NCBI GenBank assembly: GCA_028066595.1 | Contig: JALCBJ010000055.1 | Location: 1 to 45,040 of the forward strand | Direction of reading: 5' to 3' | Length of the DNA: 45,040 bases | From: Thermoanaerobaculia bacterium | GTDB lineage: Bacteria; Acidobacteriota; Thermoanaerobaculia; Multivoradales; J023 | Shown: positions 1 through 9,226 of the stretch, in pieces | How positions within the stretch are numbered: the first letter of the stretch is position 1 | Layout: each line of letters opens with the position of its first letter | Position numbers and translations under genes: made by a program | Notes under the pieces: model-generated | Databases searched by the model: none | What the model was told of the DNA's origin: nothing | Seen by the model: the letters and a program-made list of their open reading frames with translations, nothing else

Positions 1-2
1 CA

Positions 3-50
3 AGGCGAAGCGTCACCTGGCAAATGGCGGCGTTTCTGGATGCGATCTAG
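3..50 (+). CDS. possible 3' end of a plus-strand gene cut by the window edge
   Basis: An open frame enters from the left edge and stops at TAG 48-50. The last residues read roughly TWQMAAFLDAI. If real, its stop shares the four bases CTAG with the stop of the convergent oxidoreductase gene on the minus strand. Another open frame ends at 54, so the choice of frame is uncertain and no function can be given. Confidence 0.2.
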   Translation, partial: RRSVTWQMAAFLDAI

Positions 51-1543
51 CTAGGCGGATCGGCCCAGTGCGGCTGATAGCCGAAGACTTCCCGAGCCGG
101 ACGTGATCCGAAGTGTCCATCGAGGATCTCGAGCATGTCCAGGGTGACCTCGCCGGGATGGTCCACACCACAGGCGTGGGCCAGTCGCATCAGCTCGTAG
201 CGTAGGGCGACGGCGTAATTCTTCATCCGCGGCCCCTTGTCTTCGGGGATCAGGCCGCGTACCTTCCAGGCGTTCTGTGTCGCGATGCCTGTGGGGCAAC
301 CCCCGGTATGGCAACGCTGGGCCTGGATGCATCCCACCGCGATCATCGCTTCCCGGGCGACGAACACCATGTCCACACCCAGAGCGAAAGCCAGCATGGC
401 GTTCTCCGGTAGACCCAGTTTGCCCGAGCCGTTCCAGACGATGTCGTCGGCCAAACCGCGTTCGGCAAACACGGAATAGACCCGCGCGAAGGCCTGCTTG
501 AAAGGTAGGGCGACATGATCGGTGAACGCGAGGGGCCCCGCGCCGGTGCCACCCTCGCCCCCGTCGATGGTGATGAAATCGACCCCGCGATCGGTCTCGT
601 CCATCAAGTGGGCAAGTTCCTCCCAAAACGGGAGCTGACCGACTGCCGACTTGATGCCGACGGGCAGTCCCGTCTCGCTGGCCAAACGCTCTACGAAGTC
701 GAGCATCGAGGAGACATCGCTGAACGCAGAATGGCAAGCTGGACTGATGCAGTCCCGATCCCTGCGGATACCACGGATCTCAGCGATCTCGGCAGTGATC
801 TTGGACTTCGGCAGCACACCACCAAGACCAGGTTTCGCGCCCTGGCTGAGCTTGATCTCCAGCGCTTTGATGCTGTCGTGCTTTTCTACGGCTTGCCGAA
901 GGCAGTCCAGGTCGAACGCACCGTCTTGCGTGCGGCAGCCGAAGTATCCAGTGCCGATCTGCCAGACCAGGTCGCCGCCATGCAGGTGATGGGGCGAGAC
1001 ACCGCCCTCTCCCGTGTTGTGCAAGCAACCTGCCGCGGCGCAGCCGGAGTTGATCGCCTGTACTGCGGCGCTCGACAGCGAGCCGTAGCTCATGGCCGAG
1101 ACGTTGACGACGGACGGTGGGCGGAAAGCCCTGGTCCGACCTCGCGCGGCGCCCAAGACTTTGAGGCAAGGAACCGGATGCAGAGGATCGTAGTCGTCCT
1201 GTCCTCGGACCGGCGTGTGTTTGGGAAACGCACTGTGCCGGATGATCAGAAAGTTGTTGACGTTCTCCAACTCATTGTCGGTACCGAAGCCGAAGTAGCT
1301 GTTCTGTTTCTTGGCAGAGGCATAGATCCAACTGCGCTGATCGCGGCTGAAAGGGCGCTCTTCGTCATTGCCCGTGACGATGTACTGCCGGAGCTCCGGA
1401 CCGAAGGTCTCCAAGATGTAACGCAGGTGGCCAATGACGGGGAAGACACGCAAGATGGCATGCTTGCGCTGGAGTACGTCGTAGACGGCGACTGCGGCCA
1501 AGAGAACGAGGAATCCGACGGCGATCCATAGCAGCCAGTGCAT
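47..1543 (-). CDS. membrane-anchored FMN-binding glutamate-synthase-family oxidoreductase
   Basis: The 498-residue product matches the stand-alone relatives of the glutamate synthase large-subunit FMN domain. Seen: an N-terminal membrane segment (about residues 3-24, rich in L, V and A), then the (beta/alpha)8 FMN barrel with glycine-rich phosphate-binding stretches such as IDGGEGGTGAGP. The cysteines C405, C411 and C416 in CIQAQRCHTGGCPTGIATQ have the C-x5-C-x4-C spacing of the 3Fe-4S cluster of GltB. Known for the family: these proteins lack the glutaminase domain, and the reaction of most members is undetermined, so true glutamate synthase activity should not be assumed. The start is ATG at 1543, with GAGGGGAA about eight bases upstream. 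It is the last gene of a minus-strand series, and the ion-channel gene lies 30 bases upstream. Confidence 0.85.
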   Translation of the reverse strand: MHWLLWIAVGFLVLLAAVAVYDVLQRKHAILRVFPVIGHLRYILETFGPELRQYIVTGNDEERPFSRDQRSWIYASAKKQNSYFGFGTDNELENVNNFLIIRHSAFPKHTPVRGQDDYDPLHPVPCLKVLGAARGRTRAFRPPSVVNVSAMSYGSLSSAAVQAINSGCAAAGCLHNTGEGGVSPHHLHGGDLVWQIGTGYFGCRTQDGAFDLDCLRQAVEKHDSIKALEIKLSQGAKPGLGGVLPKSKITAEIAEIRGIRRDRDCISPACHSAFSDVSSMLDFVERLASETGLPVGIKSAVGQLPFWEELAHLMDETDRGVDFITIDGGEGGTGAGPLAFTDHVALPFKQAFARVYSVFAERGLADDIVWNGSGKLGLPENAMLAFALGVDMVFVAREAMIAVGCIQAQRCHTGGCPTGIATQNAWKVRGLIPEDKGPRMKNYAVALRYELMRLAHACGVDHPGEVTLDMLEILDGHFGSRPAREVFGYQPHWADPPS

Positions 1544-1573
1544 CGAAGAGTTCCCCTCAGTGGTGCGGCGGCA

Positions 1574-2449
<876 letters not shown>

Positions 2450-2488
2450 GAGTAGTTGCGTTTTGCGCGCGCCAGAGTATCAGCGTGC

Positions 2489-2505
2489 TCCCGCGAAATG
2501 CGGGA
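2489..2505 (-). other. small hairpin between the RDD-protein and channel genes
   Basis: TCCCGC-gaaat-GCGGGA forms a six-base-pair stem with a five-base loop. It sits in the 283-base gap downstream of the broken RDD gene and 40 bases upstream of the channel start. No T run follows on the minus strand, so a terminator role is weak. Nothing else was seen in the gap. Confidence 0.25.
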
Positions 2506-2732
2506 AGAACAAATACGGTGGCGGAACTCGCGGAATTCGACGTCTTCCATCTGCCGCTGCGCGCGTTCAACGACGTACGGGAGGACGGCACTGGTCAGGC
2601 GAGCAGTTGGCGTAACGGCAAGTGGGCAACAACGCCAAGTACACGCCGATCCCGGTGATCGTCTATGAAGCAAGTCACACCTTCCTCCCAATGATCGTCA
2701 GATCCGACGAGCGTCAGGGGCAATCCTCGAAC

Positions 2733-3459
2733 TCAGCGCAGAAACTCGAACACCACGGCCCAGAAGATGATCGGCACGAGGATCATCCAGGGGGTCAGGC
2801 AGAGCACCCCGGCCATCGGATGTCTTCTCTCTTCCGGTTCCTCGACCACAATCGTGCGGGCGACCACGTCGAGGGCCCGTTGTCGTTTGTCAGTGAAGAA
2901 CACGAACAGTCCGTCGAGCCAGAGGAGCTCGAGGTAGAGGGACAGCCGGCGAACGAAAGCGATCCCGAGTCCAATGGGGGCGTGGCTCTCACGCATCACA
3001 CGCAGGCGCATCACTTGCTTGAACGGGGTCTTGCCGAAGCGATACTCGAACAGTGGGAAATAGAGCCCGAAGAGTCCGAAGGCACTGAGTGCGGGGAGCA
3101 GCCAGGCCACGGTCCGGATCTCCGCCGTTACGTAGGCCATGGGCCCTAGGGCCTTTAATGAGATAGACAGCCAGCACAACCAGTGGCGTGATCAACAAGA
3201 GTGCGAGACCGAAATCGCCAAGAAAAGCGAGGAGCCTCGGCCCGTGACTCGCGTGGCGAAGCTCGACATCGGCCATGAAGGAACCTGCAACTTCCTCGGC
3301 TGTACCCAACCGTCGAATCACCTCGGCCGCGGACTCGCCATGCTCGAGAGCATCCGAGAAGTGACTCTCCAGATCCCTCCTCAACCTTTCGACTCGCTCG
3401 GCGGGGCCGATCACCCGACTGAGGACATCCTCGACATAGCGTTCAGCGACCGACTTCAT
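2733..3459 (-). pseudogene. HAAS-RDD membrane protein gene split by a frameshift
   Basis: The first frame (ATG 3459, with GGAGG seven bases upstream) encodes a soluble helical domain. It has the pattern of HAAS/DUF1700 signalling domains (VEDVLSRV...RLRRDLESHFSDALEHG...RLGTAEEVA), followed by RLLAFLGDFGLALLL, the first membrane helix of an RDD domain. Near 3141-3153 this frame loses sense. The rest of the RDD domain continues in another frame: two further membrane helices, the FGKTPFKQVMRLRV loop and a last hydrophobic segment ending at 2733. One base must be skipped to join them, inside the palindrome GGCCCTAGGGCC. A separate start at ATG 3140 is possible but would cut the RDD domain in two. 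The gene overlaps the padR end by 17 bases, the usual PadR-HAAS arrangement. Sequencing error remains an alternative to a true lesion. Confidence 0.75.
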
Positions 3460-3799
3460 GATCATCCTCCGCGTCGGCAACCAGATCGGTGACACAGGAC
3501 GCGAAACGTATCCAGATTCCGCGGAGCTCGGCGAGTCGGCTCTCTCCTTCTGCGGTCAGCTCATAGTACTTTCTCGGAACTCCACGTTTGCCGGTCTGCC
3601 ACTGTGGTGAGATGAGTGACTGTTCTTCGAGCCGGTACAGCACGGGATAGAGCGTTCCTTCTTTGACTTCCAGGACCTCACCTGCACTGGTGCGGAGCTC
3701 CTGAACCAGCTCGTAGCCGTATTTGGGTCTCGCACTCAACAGGCGCAGCAGGACCAGCTCGAGGATTCCTCGTTTGAGTTCGCGTTCGAAGTCTGGCAT
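3443..3799 (-). CDS. PadR-family transcriptional regulator
   Basis: The 118-residue product matches the short PadR type. The N-terminal winged helix reads LKRGILELVLLRLLS, then KYGYELVQEL, then EGTLYPVLYRLEEQSLI, and the wing contains KRGVPRKYYELTAEG. These are the hallmark segments of PadR repressors. A short C-terminal dimerisation helix follows. Start ATG 3799 puts the family start directly before the first helix; AAGG lies eight bases upstream, and a GAGGAG touches the ATG. The longer open frame upstream has no family similarity. In many Acidobacteria-like genomes PadR proteins repress the HAAS-domain membrane protein gene behind them, and that is the inferred role here. The inducing ligand is unknown. 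Confidence 0.9.
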   Translation of the reverse strand: MPDFERELKRGILELVLLRLLSARPKYGYELVQELRTSAGEVLEVKEGTLYPVLYRLEEQSLISPQWQTGKRGVPRKYYELTAEGESRLAELRGIWIRFASCVTDLVADAEDDHEVGR

Positions 3800-4060
3800 C
3801 TCCTCGGCCTTCCTCTCTCTCGCCCGGCGGAGCTGAGTATCACACCGGCCCCCGTGCCTGTCGAGAATGGGGCTGCTGTGCCCACGGGGCACCATGGTGT
3901 CGATCCGAGCGGAGAGTACACGTAAACTGGTTCCGAGATCTCTTGACGATTGCTGGGACGACGAGTGATACGCGAGGGTAGCCGAGGGATCAAAAACAGA
4001 GACCGGTCTGAGCTGCAGGACTTCGATCGACGATCTGACCGATTGCTGTTGGAACATTGG

Positions 4061-5416
4061 TCATCCCCCTGCCGGAGTCGGCTGCGATACGGGGTCGGCC
4101 TCTGGAACGCGATCCTGTCGAATTCTCGGCGCCTGTCGCTCTTCCAAGCAGTAGAGGAATTCCTGACCCCGGAGAAACAGCTGTCTCCCGGCGACAGCAG
4201 CGGAGGCGTCAAAACCATCGTCTAGAGTGTTGGTAGCCAAGACTTCCAGCTCCGGGCCCTTTTTCAGCACCAGGGTGGTGCCGTCCGTCGCCGTGATGTA
4301 GATCCGACCGGCCGCGCCTACCGGCGAGGCATAGACTTCCTGGATGCCCGGTAGCCTCGTCGGACCGAAGATCAGCTGGCCGGTCTTGGCATCGAGGCTG
4401 GTCAAGATGCCGGAATTGACCTTGAGAAAGTAATACGCGTCATCGTAGGTCAGACCAGAGGGCAAGAAAGACGTATCTCGCCTGTGCGACCAGACGATCG
4501 CATCACTACCGTCGAGGTCGCCGCGGGCTCCGCGTAGCCGAACGGCCATCAAGGCGTGATCCCGAAATCCGCTCATCAGGTAAACGAGGCCGTTGGCGTA
4601 GCTGGGTGTTGGGATGACATTGCTCGTCATGCCCGAGACGCTCCAGATTTCTTCGCCGGTCGTCAGATCGTAGGAGCGGATTCGACGGGTGGCATTGACG
4701 ATGACCTGTGTCCGGCCGTCGGCCTCGACGACCAGCGGCGTGGACCACGAAACAGGTTCGTCGCGCTCTCTCCGCCAGCGCGTCTCGCCTGTGAGTCGAT
4801 CGAGGGCAATGATGAAGCTGTCGCCATAGTGGTCCCAGTTGATCACCACCGAGTCGCGGTGGATCACCGGCGAGCTGCCTTCACCCACACCACTGACTCG
4901 AGATTCTCCGAAGTCTCGCTGCCATTTCATTTCACCCTTCAAGTCAAAGGCGAAAATACCGTTCGATCCGAAGCTGGCGATCAGAACTTCGCCATCGGTG
5001 GTGGCGGAAGCCGGGGCCCAGCTCGACCGTGCATGCGTCTTTTCGCGAGGAATCGCCGTCCGCGCGGTCGTCGACCACGAGATCTGTCCAGTGTCCCGAT
5101 CGAGTGCGACGACTTGGAATTCCACCGGGCCGTCAGGTACGAGGTTACCGCCCCACCTCGAATCGGCAATCGTTGCTGGGGCGGGCTCACTGACTGTCAG
5201 CACGAACACGAGATCGCGCCAGACGATCGGGCTGGCGTTTCCGCGACCCGGGATCCGCGTTTTCCAGCATACGTTCTCGGTCTCGCTCCAGCGTATCGGT
5301 GGATCGCCGTCCTCGGCTACGCCGGTCGAGTGGGGCCCGCGCCAGTGGGGCCAGGAATCACCACTCTGCGCCTCGGCCAACGAGCCGACAGAGGCGAGAG
5401 ACACCAAGGTGAACAA
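4061..5416 (-). CDS. exported PQQ-type beta-propeller repeat protein
   Basis: The 451-residue product is a repeat propeller of the PQQ-like/BamB superfamily. Blades alternate motifs such as ALDRDTGQISW, ALDRLTGETRW, YDLTTGEEIW and LDAKTGQLIFG. The N-terminus SWPHWRGPHSTGV is the W-P-x-[WF]-R-G-P signature often found at the start of secreted propellers next to the signal peptide. No catalytic residues of quinoprotein dehydrogenases were recognised, so a binding or scaffold role outside the cytoplasm is inferred. The frame opens only after a TAG at 5423-5425; the first usable codon is TTG 5416, giving a short signal peptide (LVSLASVGSLAEAQ). No ribosome binding site precedes it, so start assignment is doubtful. 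The next minus-strand gene downstream is padR. Confidence 0.8.
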   Translation of the reverse strand: MFTLVSLASVGSLAEAQSGDSWPHWRGPHSTGVAEDGDPPIRWSETENVCWKTRIPGRGNASPIVWRDLVFVLTVSEPAPATIADSRWGGNLVPDGPVEFQVVALDRDTGQISWSTTARTAIPREKTHARSSWAPASATTDGEVLIASFGSNGIFAFDLKGEMKWQRDFGESRVSGVGEGSSPVIHRDSVVINWDHYGDSFIIALDRLTGETRWRRERDEPVSWSTPLVVEADGRTQVIVNATRRIRSYDLTTGEEIWSVSGMTSNVIPTPSYANGLVYLMSGFRDHALMAVRLRGARGDLDGSDAIVWSHRRDTSFLPSGLTYDDAYYFLKVNSGILTSLDAKTGQLIFGPTRLPGIQEVYASPVGAAGRIYITATDGTTLVLKKGPELEVLATNTLDDGFDASAAVAGRQLFLRGQEFLYCLEERQAPRIRQDRVPEADPVSQPTPAGG

Positions 5417-5433
5417 ACAGGGCTATCGCAGAG

Positions 5434-5541
5434 CTAGAGCGAGGTGTGCGCAAAGAACCATCGGCCGATCGAGAAGCCGGCGGCAGCGTGCTTGGAGGCG
5501 AGCGAGCGGCTGATGGTGGCGAAATCGGGGCTTGAAGACAT
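5434..5541 (-). CDS. small ORF ahead of the propeller gene, possibly a leader
   Basis: A 35-codon frame starts at ATG 5541 behind a good GGAGAGAG site and stops at TAG 5434-5436, 17 bases before the TTG proposed for the propeller gene. The product (MSSSPDFATISRSLASKHAA...) resembles no family I know. It could be a translated leader coupling into the propeller gene. It could also be the real N-terminus of that gene after a frameshift, or chance. Confidence 0.3.
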   Translation of the reverse strand: MSSSPDFATISRSLASKHAAAGFSIGRWFFAHTSL

Positions 5542-6033
5542 GACTCTCTCCGTCTTTGGGTAGTAGGTATAGATCCGCTGCAATCTGTGGGGATTTCAGT
5601 GGTCCCGTGGGGTCACGACAGTGAACCTTCGTGCTCGGCGGCTGTTCGCGAGCCCTGGTATCCACCGGTCACCAGAGCAGGCACGAACATCCGTCGAAGT
5701 ACGGTTCTCTCCACAATACGCAACATCAAATACTTGATTATACAAAGTATAGAAATACGACCATCCGATCGGCTTCGTGTCTCGGCCGGACCGTGTGCGA
5801 ATCGGCTGTCGACTTGCGTGGGCAGCGCGATGCTGTACCATCGCCGCTGCCTTTCTTTCCCGAATGGTCGTCGCTGAACTGCGGCGATATCCAAGGGCTG
5901 TCTCCGCGGCGACGGACTTCCGTCGCAACCAGAGATCCCAGGTGGCGCGGCGTGTACACCTAGTGACGGCAAACGCCTCCAAGACCTAGATCGCGGCCCG
6001 GGACATTCCGCTCACCACCGAACAAGGATTGCC
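5542..6033. promoter_or_regulatory. divergent intergenic region with an AT-rich operator-like inverted repeat
   Basis: This gap separates the minus-strand propeller gene from the plus-strand peptidase. It holds a patch (5712-5760) far more AT-rich than anything around it. Within the patch lies ATACTT-(9)-AAGTAT at 5730-5750, an imperfect 21-base dyad of the size bound by a dimeric winged-helix repressor. A PadR-type regulator is encoded 2 kb away, but the link is speculation. No convincing gene was seen in the rest of the gap. Confidence 0.4.
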
Positions 6034-8148
6034 ATGAGAGTCACAACCATCCTGCTGAGCGCGCTCGCGCTGTTGGCCCTGCCCGCGTGTAGCCCGAAGA
6101 CCGAGGAATCGACGGCACCGGCACCACCGGAAACTCGTCGAGAGGTCGTGGTGGACGTCCTTCACGGGGTCGAGATCCCCGACGCCTACCGCTGGCTCGA
6201 GGACCAGGAGAGTGCAGAAACCAGGACCTGGATCGACGCCCAGAATCGCTTCTCAGCCGAGTTGCTTGACCATAGGCCGGTCAAATCTCAGGTGGCGGAA
6301 CGGCTCGAGGCCTTGTCGCGCGTGGATCGTACGGGCACGCCGCTGGTGCGAGGGGACCGGCAGTTCTTGTTCAAGAAGAGCGCCGATCAGGATCTCTGGG
6401 TGCTCTACCTTCAAGACGGTGCCGATTCCGCCGAGAAGGTGCTGATCGACCCCCACGACTGGTCGGAAGATCACAGCCTGTCGCTATCGCTCAATGATGT
6501 GAGCCAGGACGGCAAGCTGATGGCCTACGGCCAACGAAATGCGGGCCAGGACGAAGTCGAGCTGCGGGTGATGAACGTCGACACCGGCGAGAATCTGTCG
6601 GATCAGCTCCCGTTGGGGCTGTATACGGACGTCTCCTTCACACCGGACAGTAGAGGGTTCTACTACGGGCACAGAGATCGCGAGGCTGGATCCCGCATCT
6701 ACCATCACGAGCTAGGCACGGATCCAGCCGACGACAAGCTGATCTTCGGCGAAGGATTCGGAGCCGATCGCTGGCTGTCCGCGAGTGTGTCCGATGATGG
6801 TCGTCATCTGCTGATCCAGGTCGCCCAAGGTTGGGCCCGCACCGACCTCTACGTCCAGAATCTCGAGACCAACGGACCGATACGCCCGATCGTCGCCGAT
6901 GTCGAAGCTTCGTTCTGGCCTGAGTTCGCCGGCGGGCAACTGGTAGTGCAGACCGACTGGCAGGCGCACAACAAACGCCTCGTCGCAGTCGACCTCGATC
7001 GGCCCGAGCCAGAGAACTGGCGCGAGCTGGTTCCGGAGCGAGACGACGCGATGGAAGGATTCACGGTCGCGGGCGACAAGCTGATCGTGCACTATCTGCA
7101 CAATGTCGCGTCACGTCTCGAGGTGTTCTCGCTCGATGGGGAAGCGGAGAGAACCATCGAGCTGCCCGGCCTCGGCGCCGTCGGCACTCCGCGGGGCAAA
7201 TTCGGCAGCGACGATGCCTATTTCACCTTCCAGTCGTTCACCACTCCGCCCACTACTTTCCGCTACAGCGTATCCGAGGATCAGCTGAGCGTCTGGTCGA
7301 AGCCTGACATCCCGTTTACGGATCAGGGATACGAAGTGCATCAGGAGTGGGTCACGTCGAAGGATGGAACCCGCGTGCCGATCTTCCTGGTTCACAAAGA
7401 GGGCATCGAACGCAACGGGGAACAGCCGACGCTGCTCTATGGCTACGGCGGCTTCAACGTCAGCATCACGCCGCGGTTCCGCAATTCGGTCGCCGTATGG
7501 CTGGAGCAGGGTGGGATCTATGCAGTGGCCAATCTACGCGGCGGCGGTGAGTTCGGCGAAGCCTGGCACCGGGCCGGTATGCTGGGCAACAAGCAGAACG
7601 TATTCGACGACTTCATCGCATCCGCCGAATGGCTGATCGAGCAGGGCTATACCCGGCCCGGCAAGCTGGCGATCAAGGGTTTCAGCAACGGCGGTCTCCT
7701 GGTGGGCGCGGCCATGACGCAGCGACCGGATCTCTACCAGGCGGTGGTGTGCGGCTTCCCGGATCTCGACATGGTGCGGTACTACCAGTTCGACAACAAC
7801 AATCCGCCGGCCTTGCTCGAGTACGGCAACGCCGCGGATCCGGAACAGTTCAAGTTCTTGTACGCCTACTCGCCGTACCAGAAGGTTGCCGAAGGTACCG
7901 ACTACCCGGCCGTGTTGCTCACCAGCGGAGACGGCGACACCCGCGTGCCGCCTCTCCAGGCGCGCAAGATGGCCGCCGTCCTACAACACGCGACCAGCTC
8001 GGACCGGCCGGTCCTGCTCCTTTACGACACCCAGGCCGGCCACGGTGGTGGCCGGCCTGCACATGCGGTGATCGAGGAGTCAGCGCGAGAGTTGACGTTC
8101 TTGCTCTGGCAGCTCGGCGTCGACTCGGGTGATTCACACCCGGGTTGA
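6034..8148 (+). CDS. prolyl oligopeptidase (S9A family), lipoprotein
   Basis: This 704-residue serine peptidase cleaves after proline in peptides. The start is ATG 6034 with AAGGA five bases upstream. The N-terminus is a lipoprotein signal (LLSALALLALPAC, Cys 19), so the enzyme should be membrane-anchored outside the cytoplasm. Seen: the N-terminal YRWLEDQES segment typical of S9A, a middle seven-bladed propeller, and a C-terminal alpha/beta hydrolase. The triad is S551 in GFSNGG, D635 in SGDGDTRVPP and H670 in QAGHGGGRP; R637 matches the substrate-binding arginine of porcine POP. Length and triad spacing fit the family (porcine 554/641/680). The neighbours are unrelated. With the metalloprotease and glutaminyl cyclase farther right it suggests peptide feeding. 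Confidence 0.95.
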   Translation: MRVTTILLSALALLALPACSPKTEESTAPAPPETRREVVVDVLHGVEIPDAYRWLEDQESAETRTWIDAQNRFSAELLDHRPVKSQVAERLEALSRVDRTGTPLVRGDRQFLFKKSADQDLWVLYLQDGADSAEKVLIDPHDWSEDHSLSLSLNDVSQDGKLMAYGQRNAGQDEVELRVMNVDTGENLSDQLPLGLYTDVSFTPDSRGFYYGHRDREAGSRIYHHELGTDPADDKLIFGEGFGADRWLSASVSDDGRHLLIQVAQGWARTDLYVQNLETNGPIRPIVADVEASFWPEFAGGQLVVQTDWQAHNKRLVAVDLDRPEPENWRELVPERDDAMEGFTVAGDKLIVHYLHNVASRLEVFSLDGEAERTIELPGLGAVGTPRGKFGSDDAYFTFQSFTTPPTTFRYSVSEDQLSVWSKPDIPFTDQGYEVHQEWVTSKDGTRVPIFLVHKEGIERNGEQPTLLYGYGGFNVSITPRFRNSVAVWLEQGGIYAVANLRGGGEFGEAWHRAGMLGNKQNVFDDFIASAEWLIEQGYTRPGKLAIKGFSNGGLLVGAAMTQRPDLYQAVVCGFPDLDMVRYYQFDNNNPPALLEYGNAADPEQFKFLYAYSPYQKVAEGTDYPAVLLTSGDGDTRVPPLQARKMAAVLQHATSSDRPVLLLYDTQAGHGGGRPAHAVIEESARELTFLLWQLGVDSGDSHPG
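8124..8144 (+). terminator. hairpin at the end of the peptidase gene
   Basis: CTCGGGTG-attca-CACCCGGG pairs seven of eight positions and ends two bases before the stop codon. It lacks a following T run, so if it ends transcription it is not a classical intrinsic terminator. The convergent pseudogene ends 24 bases beyond the stop. Confidence 0.3.
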
Positions 8149-8171
8149 TGCCGACTGAGCGTCCGACCAGC

Positions 8172-9029
8172 TCAGGGCACCGTCCAAGCCGACAGATTCC
8201 CGCTCTCGAATCCGTCGGCGAAGACGGTGTTGATCTGGAAGATACCGTCGTTGGTCGCTGCCATTAGCGAGCCGTTACGAAACGCAAAGTCGAGGACTCG
8301 AGCTCCCTCGAGTCCTTCATCGGCCAGGGACCAAAACAGGCCACCGTTGCTCGAGTGGTACAGCTTGACCTTGTCAGAGGCGCCATCTTCGAGTGCCCAC
8401 CAGATCGAGTTTGGATCTTCAGGATCGACCTCGAAGGCCCGATGGTATGTCGTGACCCACGGCGGCGGTAGGTTGGGCTGATGCGGCAGGTCAATCCAAG
8501 TCTCGCCACCATCTGTCGTCTTCTCGAGCCCTGTTTCAGCAAACACGCTACCGCCAGAATAGACGGTCGAAGGGTGCGCCGACACCAAAGCCAGCATTTC
8601 GCTCGCATGGTTGTTGTTGGTGCTCACCCATGTTTCGCCAGCGTCGATTGTCTTGAAGACACCATGGCCTGGCGCCCCTGCGTAGAGGGCCTTCGGGCTC
8701 GTGGGGTCGATCACCAAGTCGAGAATGCAGGTATTGACGCAAACTCCCTCGGTTATTAGACCGGTGCTGACGTTGGTCCAGGAGGCGCCACCGTCTGTGG
8801 TCTTGAGGACGCCGCCAAACGGAGCGTCCCGGCTGGCGTAGCCAGTTCCGGGCTCCTGCGGGTCAAAGACCAAGCCGGTAGGTTCTCCGTAGGGAGGATA
8901 GGCCGGCAACGCTAACCAGGTATCGCCGAGGTCCGTGGCGATTGAGAAGGCCTGGCGATGGATAGCCAGTTGGCCCCGACCTCGGTGAGCGCCGGACGGT
9001 CAAATGCGAGAGCTGAGTCGTCGGTGCAT
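8172..9029 (-). pseudogene. Asp-box beta-propeller secreted protein, copy A, 5' part lost
   Basis: From about 8960 down to the stop at 8172 the frame encodes clean Asp-box (BNR, VPS10/sialidase-like) repeats: STDLGDTW-type, TTDGGASW, TIDAGETW, TTDGGETW and SSNGGLFW. The last residues are FADGFESGNLSAWTVP. Copies B and C carry the same leader, and their ATG corresponds to 9029 here, with AAAGGGGA upstream. Nine codons after it comes an in-frame TGA (9000-9002). The signal peptide and first blade found in copy C are missing, and a fragment of the equivalent coding sequence (SALAFD...) appears in another frame. The gene has therefore lost its 5' coding part. TTG 8909 could start a truncated cytoplasmic product, but without an export signal that is unlikely to work. 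Asp-box proteins usually bind or cut glycans or coat the cell surface; no catalytic site is visible. Confidence 0.75.
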
Positions 9030-9064
9030 GGAGTGATCCCCTTTCGAGTTGATGATCGAATATG

Positions 9065-9091
9065 TCTCTGCAACATATCTTGGTGCAGAGA
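9065..9091 (-). promoter_or_regulatory. perfect 8-bp inverted repeat in the copy A promoter region
   Basis: TCTCTGCA-(11)-TGCAGAGA lies 36 to 62 bases upstream of the copy A start. It spans the place where the -10 box would be if the promoter matches that of copy C. It may be an operator or an mRNA hairpin. The equivalent positions of copies B and C lack it. Confidence 0.4.
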
Positions 9092-9226
9092 AACGCGACA
9101 TGGTTGTGAAATTGCTGGTTCGACTTGAGCCGTCAGCGAGAGCGCGGAGCCGGAGCTGGCTCGTTTGCTAAGGCTGCCCGATCTCGGTGGGTAGTGAGTC
9201 GGCGGAGAGTTCGGTAGTCGTCCATA

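Noticed and set aside
515..1531. Long plus-strand open frame opposite the oxidoreductase gene
   Set aside because: It is the antisense shadow of a clear FMN-domain protein and encodes no recognisable motif.
4556..5437. 293-codon plus-strand frame opposite the propeller gene
   Set aside because: No family features; the minus strand has clear propeller repeats.
9000..9002. TGA in copy A read as selenocysteine
   Set aside because: The region has lost the 5' coding part, other copies have no Cys or Sec there, and no SECIS-like element is evident.
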